A DNA stretch of 64,000 bases from Karalla daura (lineage: Eukaryota > Chordata > Actinopteri > Chaetodontiformes > Leiognathidae): positions 15,953,509-16,017,508 of the forward strand of contig CM055196.1 of the NCBI GenBank assembly GCA_029224185.1, read 5' to 3'. The notes beneath the pieces are model-generated. The model was not told where the DNA came from. It was given only the letters and a program-made list of their open reading frames with translations, and made no database searches. The translations under genes and the position numbers were made by a program. Positions 1 to 15,000 of the stretch are shown piece after piece. Every line of letters starts with the position of its first letter. The stretch's first letter is position 1.

Positions 1-1425
1 CAATAATGTGCGGATACAAAAAGAGTCAATGACGTTGTGATGATCAATAAAAGGCACACAGTGATGGCTGAAATCATTTGTCCAGGCCAGATCTACCACT
101 GAAGATCTCCAATGATCATTAGGACACAACCCTCTGTATTGTCATAGTATTGTCATTAAAATACGCCTTTTATCCACACCACATCAAAATAGTCAATGGA
201 GAACTGAGCTGATAGCATCCAAAAGTCAGTTTACACTATTAGGAAGGATGGGACATAGGAATGGAGTTTGGTGGAGCTCAGGTGAGTGATGAGCTCAAGT
301 CTTGTGGCGTCAGCACAGTGACTCCAGCCAGGCTGACTATACACCACGTTAGCAGTCCTTTGTTGAGCTAAGCTTACGAGCTGACTGCAGCGGCTTCTGT
401 GACGGCCGCTCTTCTCTACATTCCTGTGACGACAACATTCAGACTCTTTGGATGTCCTATTGTCTTTCCCGTCTATTCTACTGCCTTCATAAAAGGCCTC
501 CGTGAGAAGAGTTTTGCAAGCTAGCATCTGTTCCAAACACTACAGCTGAGCAACATCGTCTTGTTTATGTATCCGTCCCTCTAAAAATAAACTATATATA
601 AATACGAATGAAGCCTTTACTGGAAGTTGAACTGTTCCAGAGGCAAAAAATAAAGCACTAGAGCTGAGAAGGGAATAGCATAGAGACCCGAAATATCCAA
701 AGTGTACAAGATTATTTAGTGTATATTCACATAGGCGTGAAGATATAGACACTTTAAGTAGTTATTCATACATTTACTAGAATTTAACGTGTTCATGAAT
801 GTTATTCTCACCATCAATGTAAAGCGACAAACGGGATGTGTGTAGGATTGAAGTGCATGTGAATAATCTTTGGGTTACGTTGGTGGAGCTGTGTTCATGA
901 TGCAGCTCGGCATTTGTGGGTCCATAAAGCTCGTCAGTCACAGGGTGCCTACGGCAGTAACAGAAAAGATTGTTGTTTTTATGGCAAACTGGTCTGACCG
1001 TGTTGGTTTGGCACTGGCTGGAGCCCAGAGTAGTCTTTGTAATCTAGAACAAGTGCCATTAACCACCTCACACCCTGGGCTTTCATTACCTGGAGCCGCC
1101 TGAGCTAGCCGAGTTAGCATCTCAACCATACAACAAAATGTGACGTGACTAACAGCCTTTACTCAGCATCTAAAGTCCTCAGATATGTCTATGCATTTAT
1201 ATTTAAACATCTTGTGCACATTAGGATGAAAAAGAAACATGGCTGGATGGGACTTTGGGAGCAGAAATGTGACATTGGCGTTCCTTGTTCGAGGGCTGTT
1301 GCTCAGTATTCTCCGTAGCCGTACCTGTGTGTGGCCTCCCATCACTTCTGGCCTGATGCCTGCACTGAAACCACCATCGAGACAACGAGACACAAAGCCT
1401 CTTGTCCACCGAGTACAAATAAAAA
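1..1425. other. Intergenic / distal FRS2 3' flank
   Basis: No convincing coding exon on either strand: open frames are short, lack splice context and resemble no family I know. It lies beyond the first FRS2 polyadenylation signal on the minus strand. It could be a long alternative FRS2 3' UTR or plain intergenic DNA. No obvious transposon seen. Confidence 0.5.
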
Positions 1426-1431
1426 CAGACA

Positions 1432-1437
1432 TTTATT
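1432..1437 (-). terminator. FRS2: FRS2 poly(A) signal AATAAA
   Basis: TTTATT on the plus strand is AATAAA on the minus strand, about 455 bp past the FRS2 stop codon. It is the first canonical hexamer downstream. A longer 3' UTR using a weaker site further left is possible. Confidence 0.55.
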
Positions 1438-1633
1438 GTGCCAGGATCTACTGTACATATTCAGAAACATAATGTCGTGTACCATGTCGTCCTTAGATAC
1501 TGAATTACAGCAGCATGTAGTGAATCATATAAAAAGGCTAAATGGAATGCTTTGTTCAGTAATACTGATTTGTACCATATAAGAGGAGGAATGCAACCCA
1601 GTCTTATTAACATCAGCCCGACGCTCCGCACAG

Positions 1634-1663
1634 TCATCATCATCATCATCATCATCATCATCA
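1634..1663. repeat. (ATC)n trinucleotide repeat in FRS2 3' UTR
   Basis: About nine tandem ATC units between the FRS2 stop codon and the putative poly(A) signal, so probably transcribed in the 3' UTR. Confidence 0.85.
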
Positions 1664-1892
1664 GAGGTATTACATCACCAGAGGAACAAACTGCTATATG
1701 GCAAGTACCTAGGGTCATTAGTGAGGCTCCGCCTGAACGGGCGACCTCACAACAAGTCAACTCATGTAAGACTTGGTCCGCTGGAGTCTGTCGCTGCGTC
1801 TCCATGTGGGAGTATAAAAAAAAAAAGGCGCTCCGTCCGAGCGCCGCCTCGGCCGCCGGCACGGAGGGTCACCGGGAGGCGGAAGGTGCGTG

Positions 1893-5623
<3,731 letters not shown>

Positions 5624-5717
5624 GGCTTCTTCAGAGCACCATCTGATGTCTGCAGAGAGGGAAGCACAAGAGTCAACTCCAGCATTCCTGCTCCTCGCTG
5701 ACGTGACATGTCTGAGT

Positions 5718-5721
<4 letters not shown>

Positions 5722-5768
<47 letters not shown>
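5722..5768. repeat. (GT)n microsatellite
   Basis: Short GT run in the 5' intron of FRS2, beside a candidate noncoding exon at 5788-5855. Confidence 0.95.
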
Positions 5769-5775
<7 letters not shown>

Positions 5776-5787
5776 AGGTGTGCTCAC

Positions 5788-5855
5788 CTAGATCCTGCCT
5801 CCAGTAGCCCTGGTTCCATCCTCAGAGCCTGACGGACTCTCATGCTTTGACTGAC
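5788..5855 (-). other. FRS2: Candidate FRS2 5' UTR exon
   Basis: On the minus strand a 68-bp segment is bounded by an acceptor (TTCACAG, ending at 5856) and a donor GTGAGC (5787-5782). It precedes the first coding exon, whose own acceptor TCTGCAG sits just above 5649. It contains upstream ATGs, so it would be a leader exon with upstream ORFs. Splice consensus only; no transcript seen. Confidence 0.35.
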
Positions 5856-7419
5856 CTGTGAACATGAACAGCAGCTCTGTGCAGGAACACAGACACACCC
5901 ACAACACACAGTCAATACCACCATCACAGACAACACACGATCAATTAAACTATCCGAGACAACACTAGATCAATGGCCCTATCGGGGGAACACGTGACAT
6001 GCTTTGCATATGTTCTTTCATATGAACAATGTATTGAGTTCACAAGTCAAAAATGGACAAACATTTGCAGTTGTTTCAGTGTTTTCTTCCCATATTTTCC
6101 AATGGAACAAGTTACATTCTTGATGTTCCATGTGAGACAATAACAACAGGAAACAGTGCCTCAGCCTAAAACAAGGAAAACGTACTTAATATACTAAAGC
6201 GGCTAATTGCATATCATTGATTAATCTATTTTGATTTATTTCTCTGTCCAATTACATGATACATAACAGAAAGGGTTTAAAGCAAAGATCAACTGATTAT
6301 CAAGATTAACCGGTGTGTAAATCAGTCGAGTGCTGTGCTGCAGCAACACTGATGATACAATTCATTAGTTACCAAAGAAGCTTTCAATTCTCTGTTCACA
6401 TAATCACCTGACATCCACTAATTAATACAGCACACAGGAGAGATGATCAGCAGATGCTCCAAAGGTTTCTGGCCTCTAAAGTAATTGATGGTTTAAGTCA
6501 TAGATCATTTACTGGGGCATGAGAAAACAGGACAAGATGTCATCTGAGGGAAATTTTACGCCAAGAGTTAATTGATGAAACAGTGAAAATCAAAATGTTC
6601 ACTGTTGCTGCAGCCTGACTGCAATTGTGTTTGTTTATAATGGCAGAGTTAAGCCGCAACTAATGATTCTGGTCAAATCAATCAACCTCACGAGTATCGA
6701 CATGACATTCAATGAACCAATAGGAGACTGGTTCCAGTTTGTTTTTTTTCATCCCAGTAAACTGTGATTCTGGCAATGGTTCTTGTGACTTTTCGGCCAA
6801 TGTAAAGGCTAATTTACTGATTCATTGGTTGATTGGTTTGAAGGGGTAAACTCCTAGACGATTTTACAAACATAAACAAATCATTTTCTGGCCTTCTGGC
6901 CTCCAAATCAAGCCTCCTCTACTGGTCAAGATGCCGTAAACTTAATAAACTGGATAAAAACACTCTACTCGACTTAGTTTAGGGGGGTGGGGGACACACA
7001 ATGGGACAGTGTCTTAAATGTTGGGAGCTTCAGAGCCCATTTCAACCCTGTTTACTGGCTGTTTACACCATCCCGGGACTCCAGGAGCCTCTGGATTAAC
7101 CGCAGCCGACTCAGCCCCAGTCAGAAGATCAACTCAACTTTTACAACTTTTGAACAACTTATTGAATAAGGCTGCTCGCCGTGCGGGGCCAGATCCACTC
7201 TCTGTGTGTGTAATAGTGTAAAGGCAGCCAGCTAGCACCGTGGCTAGGGGCTCGACTTGTCTGCTTGGTTGAATAAGCTAACACAGATTTCAGCTACATA
7301 ATTAGCTCCGAGGCTAGTTAGCGTTTCCGAGGACACCGACGCATTCCGCTCGCTTGGTCCCTTCCTTCCCTAAAATGGACCAAAAAAAATATGGGAGAAT
7401 TTCGTGAAGCCATACTTAC

Positions 7420-7900
7420 GAGGCAGGGGTTCGTGTGTTGAAATACCAAAACGTCCCAAAATCCTCCCCGCGAAACATCCACTCGGGTCTTGAAGCGGCT
7501 CGGATTCGTCCCGAAACTCCAGTCCTCGGCCAGTAAACCAACAAGCCAGCTAGCGTTAGCCCAGCACAGCCTCCATCTTTCCTCTGCGCTGCTAGTGCGC
7601 CAAAAAACAATCACAACTTCTTTCTGTAGGGCTCTACCGCTACGACCAAACACAACGAAAGAAAACGATTGAAATCCATCGACGGGGCCTACGTGGTGAG
7701 GCTGCGGGGCGACGAGGTGTCGCTTTTTTCTTCACCGAAACAGCAAGTTTTTTTTCTCTTTTTTTTGCTGCGGTCGCAGCGTCTTTTTCTGCTGCTAGCT
7801 GCTCGATGGCTAAATCACTGCAACTTGGCTAAACTTCCGAGAGTTCAGCAGCTCCTCAATGTGCTGGAGCAAAAAGACGCAGCGCGCATGCGCAGCCCGT
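7420..7900 (-). promoter_or_regulatory. FRS2: FRS2 promoter and first noncoding exon region
   Basis: CpG-richer segment upstream of FRS2 on the minus strand. A good donor (GTAAGTATG) follows position 7420, suggesting a noncoding first exon of a few hundred bp that splices towards 5855 or 5649. A palindromic NRF1-type motif lies at 7884-7893. Exact start sites cannot be read from sequence. Confidence 0.5.
7884..7893. promoter_or_regulatory. NRF1 consensus palindrome GCGCATGCGC
   Basis: Perfect GCGCATGCGC in the presumed FRS2 promoter. NRF1 sites of this form are typical of CpG-island housekeeping promoters. Confidence 0.6.
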
Positions 7901-7949
7901 GCGGTTTGGGGCAGCCGGGGCCTCTCCCAACGGAGGCATAATGAATGAC

Positions 7950-8900
7950 TAACACACACACACACATACACAGAAAGAGAGAGAGAGAGAGAGTCATCTG
8001 AAAATACATAATTACCTGTTTTATTCCAACACCCACAAACATGCGTCATCGCATGTCCCAGAGCGATTTACACGGAGTACAGTGTAGCGACATGCATGTT
8101 TGAAGCAGGTGAACATTTGATAGTGGATGGAGAATTACACACATTGCGGCCAATGTACACCCGAGTCCATGAGCTGGCACAAAATTATTAGCATCAAACT
8201 TGTCAATGCATTGTAATTATAATCATATCAATTACTATTTAGCATTCTGTTTGGACTGTTGTTGTATCACAGGTTTGTGATTGTGTGATAATTGGCTGCT
8301 GCACAGATGAATTTCCCTCTGGGGATAAATAAAGGATGATCTAATCTTATCTTAATAAGAAGAATGATTGTCTACATGACCTGAAGAGAGAGTAATCTCT
8401 GGTCACACACACACACACACAATCTGGAGATCCTGACTCATTCATCTGCACAATAACTACAGCGTGCCCGCAGGGTCTTAAACAATTATGAATGTTGATG
8501 AATCAATTTTGAGAAAATTAAGGCCCCTAAAACATTTTAAAAGTCTAATAACGATTCCATGAGGTATTAGATTTAGTTGGCATTCAAACTGTTTGTGACT
8601 GAGAAAGGTTTGATGTATTTCAAAGTGAATAATTTATAGTGCCATCTGTTGTGACCAAAGGTGTGTTTCAATAAACTTTGACTGTCTTAATTTATCCTGT
8701 CAAGCTTTGTTCCTTCCAGGCTGATCTGAGGTATGTTGAATGGTTGTGCTAAATTCAATTGCAAATTACAACTGTTTATTAAGTTAAAGAGGTGTTACTG
8801 ACCACAGCTTGAAATGGCGATGATATTTCAGTTTATTTGGATGGCCTTTTTTAAAAAGGTATTGAAATTTACTTTTAGGTATTGAAACTTAAGGACCCCT
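7950..8900. other. Intergenic DNA between FRS2 and PTPRB
   Basis: No coding exon. Holds short (CA)n and (GA)n tracts at about 7951-7993 and 8404-8422, and an L2/CR1-like LINE tail at about 8309-8345. A TTTATT at about 8016 is probably not a gene end. Confidence 0.6.
8309..8345 (+). mobile_element. L2/CR1-like LINE 3' tail fragment
   Basis: Has the pattern AATTTCCC-CTGGGGATAAATAAAG followed by ATCTAATCTTATC, typical of fish LINE or LINE-mobilised SINE 3' ends. Only the tail is present. Similar tails lie at 18.05 kb and, inverted, at 25.63 kb. Confidence 0.5.
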
Positions 8901-8934
8901 GCATATACCAATACATTTGTGTCCCTTGTTTTAG

Positions 8935-8944
8935 TTTATTTATT
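8935..8944 (-). terminator. PTPRB: PTPRB poly(A) signals (overlapping AATAAA)
   Basis: On the minus strand this reads AATAAATAAA, two overlapping canonical hexamers about 540 bp past the PTPRB stop codon. Further AATAAA copies occur near 8830 and 8773 and could serve longer 3' UTRs. Confidence 0.5.
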
Positions 8945-9484
8945 TGGTATTAGTATTTGCTTCATAACACCTCTTGACTGTCTAGCTGCCAACACACAGA
9001 TATAAGATGTGAGAAAAATGTAGATACAATCATAACAATCAGCTTTATGGGCAGGGGAAAAAAAGTATTTTTTCCTAATGTTATAACAAACATACAGGTG
9101 ATCTTGAGCCTGCAGAACTACTGAGGGATATGAGACCCCTATAAATAGTACACAAGGCGCATCACCTCACAGCATATGTATCAAACATCAGTACATTGAC
9201 ATAGTGAGCCCCGTCACACTGTGGCTCCTCCACGTAATGACCTCTTTGTTAAATTTTGCATAACCATTGTCACAACCATCATTAACTGAGCACCAGCATC
9301 GTTGTCTGAGCATCGTCATGCTTTGTTAGAGAAGCGTGTCACAGACATGTATGTCCCGCACTGTGCAAAGGCTCATAGAGAAGCAGCTGTTACACAAATC
9401 TTAAATATACACAAAAACAAAAGAAAAAAAATACAACAAAGTAAATGTACACGTCTGTTAGTATGAAGGCTGTGTTTCCCATCT

Positions 9485-10277
9485 TTACCGCCTGCTGCCC
9501 AGTGTTTCTGTGAAGGGAGGACCAGTAGATGTTGTTAGCGGTGCCGCCTAGCGTCTCTGATGGAGCTGCAGGTGCAGTCCGAGGGGGCACTCACCTCTCT
9601 GACAGGTGTAGTTCACATTCTCATAGACAGGGCAGCTCTCCTGCTCGCTGCGGAGCTTCCTGGCTCTCAGGACATCCCGAACACACTGATGGAGGTACGC
9701 ATACTGAACCTGAGGGCAGAGGAGAGGCGACGTCACGTAAGGCGAAGGAGGTGAAGCTACGTCACATGAACGCCGTGAGAGGCGAAGTCGCGGGTGTAGC
9801 ACCTCTGTCTGGACCATGTGCGACCGGTGGAGGCGCAGGTCGAACACTGAGCCGTACAGGTCCAGAGTATCCTTGGTGTCCAGCTGCTGCAGCACTCGAT
9901 CCAGAACGATGAAGGTCCCAGTTCGACCCACACCAGCACTGACACACACACACACACCAAACTCCAGTAAGGAAACCCTTGATTTAACTGACAAACAACA
10001 TCTCAACCTGTGCCATTTATCTCAGACTATCTGGGAGGAGTGTGTGTGTGTGCATGGATGCATGTGTGTGTACGTATGGTATAATCAAGCGACTTTGAGT
10101 GAGATTTCTACCTGCAGTGGACCACAGTGGGTCCAGAGCCAGGGCTCCTGTTGACGTAGTCCCTCACTGTCCGGACGAACTGGATGAGGGAGTGCGTGGT
10201 CTCCGGGACTCCATGATCTGGCCAGACCGTGTAGTGAAACTGCCGAACCAGCCGAGTGAAGTTCAGCTGCTCCTCCT

Positions 10278-10329
<52 letters not shown>

Positions 10330-11068
10330 GGGTTAAACCATAAAGTGCCATTGGGATTTTTGCTGTTCTGTTTCAATGGCAGCTTCATAATAGAGTCGAA
10401 ACTCAGGCACGATCGGTGGTAGATCTAGAGCTGATGGTGACGTACGCTGCAGATGTTGAACTCTCGGATCGTCCACTCGGGTAGAACTGACTCAGACAAC
10501 ATCCGGACGATCAGGTCTCCATAGTAGAGGGGGTCGTGATCGAAGGGCCAGTAGTGGTCACATTTCACCTGGACGCAGCCGAGGAAAACGTGGACAGGAA
10601 CGCACATGTTACACGTTGAGAGTAGAGTCAATTCTACACCCATCTCCAAAGATCACATTTCACAGGCTCAGGAAATAATATGCACGTTAACTGAGATTAG
10701 ATGGAGCCCCCTGCAGTGTTTCATGGCTGATGCTCACCCTGCCTTTCTCCACACACTGGGTGACCATCACGATGTTGTGGACGTTCTGCTCCCACACCAT
10801 CTTCCAGAAATCGTCTTTAGTTCCCGGCAGCGGTCCCTGTGTGGCGATATACTCCCGACGGAAGTTATTCCCCTGAAAACAGACATCACAGCCGAACGTT
10901 TTGTGTTTGCTATCTTGAGGCTCATTCAGTCAGAGGTCTGAATGAAACAGGTGTCAAACAACTGTCACGTGTTGCCGGCAGCCTTACAGGCACGTAGCTG
11001 GCGTTGATATAGTCGGAGCAGGGATCGTCATCCACGTATGACAGTTTCACCCTCGTGGAGTCGTCTGA

Positions 11069-11099
<31 letters not shown>

Positions 11100-12008
11100 C
11101 CACAGTTCAGTATGTCAGCATGTCAGACACGTGACTACTCCAGTCACGACCATGTCACGTCACACGTGTTCTTCTTCTGCGTGCGTGTGCGTCTTACAGG
11201 GCAGGATGTTGTTGTAGCGGTTCTTGCCGCGGTTCTCCGGCAATAAAGCAGAATCCAGAGGTTGATTGCGGCCGACGTCCTTCAGGTCCTGACAGGTCGA
11301 AAAAAAAAGACACACGTCAGTCAAAGTAAAACCGCACAAGCATGTGCGATGTATTATTACTGTCAACTGTCTCTGCTGCTGATCAACAAGACTCTATATT
11401 TCCCATAGACTTCATCTAGAGATCTCTTTAATCCTGAAAATGCAGATGCTCAGATGAAGGTTGTCACTGTTTTACATGTTTAGATCATTGTTGGGTCGTT
11501 TAGTTCTTGCGGACTTACCTCATACTCTGCCGACAGCAGGTAGTTGGAGTCTGCCTGCAGCTTGTTGTAGTGGCTCTCAAAGTTCACGATCTTGATGGGG
11601 CTGAGAGACACAAACAAAATGCATGAATACATGAAGAACAAAGTGCTCAAACCGATCGGGGCGACAGAGATGTTTGGAATTCTCACCTGGAAATCCGACG
11701 GTTACTGAGGTAAAAAAAAGAGAGAGAGAGAGAAGTTAATACTTCATTAAGCTGGTGAGTCATAATGGGTCACTAGAAACAAACACTCAGGGAAGGATGG
11801 GATCATCCAGGGATGGTCTGTGAAACCGTTTCAGCCTTTGGTGGACCTCTGAGATCATAATGATTCATGCCATTACGGGCACCGCGGATCTGCCGCAGCA
11901 TTTCTAGAGGCAGCGCTGGTTTTTTCTTACCCTCTGGGCCCCAGGTGAACTCCTGAGGTCGGACCCTCTCTCCTCACACTCATCCTGACTGTGGCTCGCT
12001 CCTCGACA
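9485..12008 (-). other. PTPRB: PTPRB cytoplasmic region and PTP catalytic domain
   Basis: Eleven exons encode the juxtamembrane tail and the single R3-type phosphatase domain. The pTyr loop (NNILPYD, exons 11198-11288 and 10988-11064), the WPDHG loop (10112-10275) and the P-loop HCSAGVGRTG are intact. The P-loop is split by an intron just after the catalytic Cys codon (10112 / 9938). The exon at 11687-11704 is an 18-nt microexon. The tail retains LRARKLRSEQE and YENVN. The final exon 9485-9507 adds seven residues (ETLGSRR) and a TAA stop. Confidence 0.9.
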
Positions 12009-15000
12009 CTGGAAGAAAGCACCAAGCGCCCGTCAGTCCAAAATGAATCATGCAGATGCTGGCAGATGTGAGGATTCAATGACGCACATTGACCGGCTCT
12101 GTCTACTCACACTTTGCGAGCCTTTTGTCTGCAGACGAGCAGGGCGGTGATGCCCACCAGCATGACTATGAGGAACATGCCGGCACTGATGCCTTCGATC
12201 ACGCCGCTCAGAGGCTCTAAAAACACACACACACTCCCTCAGCTGTCTGCTCGAATCCCGATCGGGTCTCAGCTGCTGCTGGTGCTTATAATATCTCTGT
12301 GTGAATGTGTTCACGGCCGGTCACGCCTCACTTGTGCTTTGCTGTTAAACCACGACTTGTTAAGCATCAATACTGTGCCTGTCGAGGACTTGTGATGAGG
12401 TGGAGTCTCGTGCTCACCTGGCTCGGTGACCACAGGCAGCGACAGGAATGTGTCACTGAACAGAGGAACGCTGACGGTCTGCTTGTTTCTCTCCTCATCA
12501 AACAGCTGAGTGAAAGCTCGGACGCTGAGCCTGCAGATAAAAAAACAGGGAACAGGGAGCTCACGTTCCTGCAGTAAACCCCAATATGAACTGTCTGCTT
12601 CAGCACGTTTATGGGCCCAAAAGTTTTCCCAGAAACAAACAGATATCAAAATCTGAAGATTCTTGAATGATGCCATAATGTTTTTCTATATCAAAGGAGA
12701 TCAGTCTGGAAATGCCTTAAAGCGACTGTAAGATGGTGAACCAGTACCTGTAAGCAGTCTTAGGTTTTAGTGGTCCGTCACAGAACAGGCTCAGGTCTCT
12801 GCTGTGAGTCTCTGGATTGGAGTCTGTCTCCCTCTGGTTACAAGCGCCTCCGAGCAAGTCCATCCCCGTCCCAATGCTCATCTCAAAGCTGTGGGAGCTG
12901 CTGTCAGTGCAGTAACTGGGGAAGTATCCGGTCTGGTAGGATTTGATGGAGCTGTTTGATTTATAGTCGTGGTAGGAGGGAAGAGGGTCCTGCTGGTCTG
13001 GCTGCACGTCATCAGAACCTTCAATTGTCAGGCACAGAGGAGAGAGACGTGTCAGATGTGGAGAGACAAGAAAGAGCTGTTGGAGTATTATCTACATCTC
13101 TGCTTTCTTTCTTTTTCGTTCTCTGGTAATCTTCCACATTAGTGTGCATTTCCAAGCCTTTCCAAGACTTTTTCAGTTATCAGGAAGTTATATATTCTTA
13201 CCTTCAATGTCTGTTTCCAAGGTGCAAATGTAATGACCAAGTTCAATCATTTTTTCAGTAAAGATTAGTTTTATCTGAAGTTTTACTTCAGATTTACCTT
13301 TTATGTTGAGATGTCAGCTACTACAGGCACAACAACACACTAATCCCAAAGACCAGCAGGTTAATGGGGGAGCCGGTTTTAACGAGGAAGAGGATTGTGT
13401 GGAACAAAGCGACAACTAGGTGAGCTTGCGGTGTGACTACCTTCGGACTCTGTCACGACCACAGTGAAGAACTTGACAGCTCCGTTGACGTCGCTGAACC
13501 AGCTGCAGTTGAACTTGAAGAAGATGGAGTCCTTGGTGACTACAGCCGACCGGTCACTGACCCGGGTGCTGAGGGGGGGCACCGGAGGACCTGGAGGAAC
13601 CACATCATCATGTCTCAGAGGATCATTGGTGAGACCCGTGGCACGAAATCATGAACGTGAATGCTTGAACCTCACGATCAATCATGGTGACCACGCTGTC
13701 CCGAGCCTCCTCGCTGGTCATGTGGTCCGAGATGACCTTCACTGAGACGGCGTAGCGTTTGTGGGGCACCAGCTGCGTGATGAGGTAGGCGGTGGAGTCT
13801 CGGCTGGTGCGTCTGGAGTAGACCAGGATCCGGGAGTCCTGGTGGAGACACTCGATGGTGTAAGAGTCGTAGTCAGCCTCCGGAGGCGTCCAGGAGCAGG
13901 AGATGGAGGTGGAGCTCTGAGGGCGGCAGTGGAGGTTGTGGACTCGCTCTGGCTCTGCAGAAACACAGTAAGCATTCATATGTTTGTCTTTGTTCCTCCT
14001 CCTACTGAAGCCTCAGAAACGTCCTCAAAACGACCCAACTGCTTATCCTCACCGATGATCTGTAAATGGGCTGTGTCCACGGATCATTTTTACAGGTTTG
14101 CCTTTCCACTTATTCTCTTCTTTCTCTTTTAGTATTATGGATTCACTTCACTTTTATACTCATTATACGTATTGTCCTAGTACTAACTATTAGAATTTTT
14201 TATTTATTGTTTCAAAGCTATTTTCCTTTCATTGTCAAAATCATTTTTTATAATTAGATTTGTTATTGTTTTCATTGTTATTTGTTTGTTCTATTCTATT
14301 CTTCCTTAGTACACATTGCTTAGTGTAAGTTAGCATTTCCTTGGTGTTCTTATTTCTAAGTACTTAAGTATATGTGAGTCTACGTGGGACAGGAGGGTAT
14401 TATTTATTTGTAGTTTTTTACCTGTGTAAATCACTTAGACCCGTTACTTCAGATGAAAAATGCGAAATAAACAAAGTTTGATTTTTACTTTTGAGCTTTT
14501 TACTCTTTGACTTTTGATAACTGACAAATGACAAACATTAAACGTTTGTGGTGCATGCTGCCACCCACTGGTTCGGATGCTTTGGTAGATGGGATCACTG
14601 TAGGTGGTCGTGTCTCCGGCCACCGTGGCTCCACTGATGGTGCGGAGGCTGAACGTGTAGAGGCGTCCGGGGAACATCCCTCTCAGGATGCGGCTGCCTG
14701 AGGTGCGGGTGTGGTACGGGTTGATGACAGACAGCTGGTCTCCAGGACTCCACTGGAGGTCGAAATCGTCATAGTCAGAGTCTATAGGGCCACTCCAGGT
14801 GATCTCCAAGGAGGTGTTGGTGACTCCTCCATGTAGGAAGGAGGTTGGAGGTTTGGGAGCTGAAGGAGACAAAAAAAACATTGTTATTTTATTTGTTCTA
14901 TATGGTGTTTACCTGGACACACTGATGTGAAATCAGCGAGAATAATTTAATAATTTCAGTGTGCTATAAGTGCGTCTGACCTGTGCGGCCCACTGTGCTG

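Noticed and set aside
9510..9590. Last PTPRB exon reading through to ANNIYWSSLH
   Set aside because: It would need an intron of about 29 bp (acceptor CTGCAG). The acceptor at 9508-9509 gives a normal ~85-bp intron with a pyrimidine tract and a tail of human-like length.
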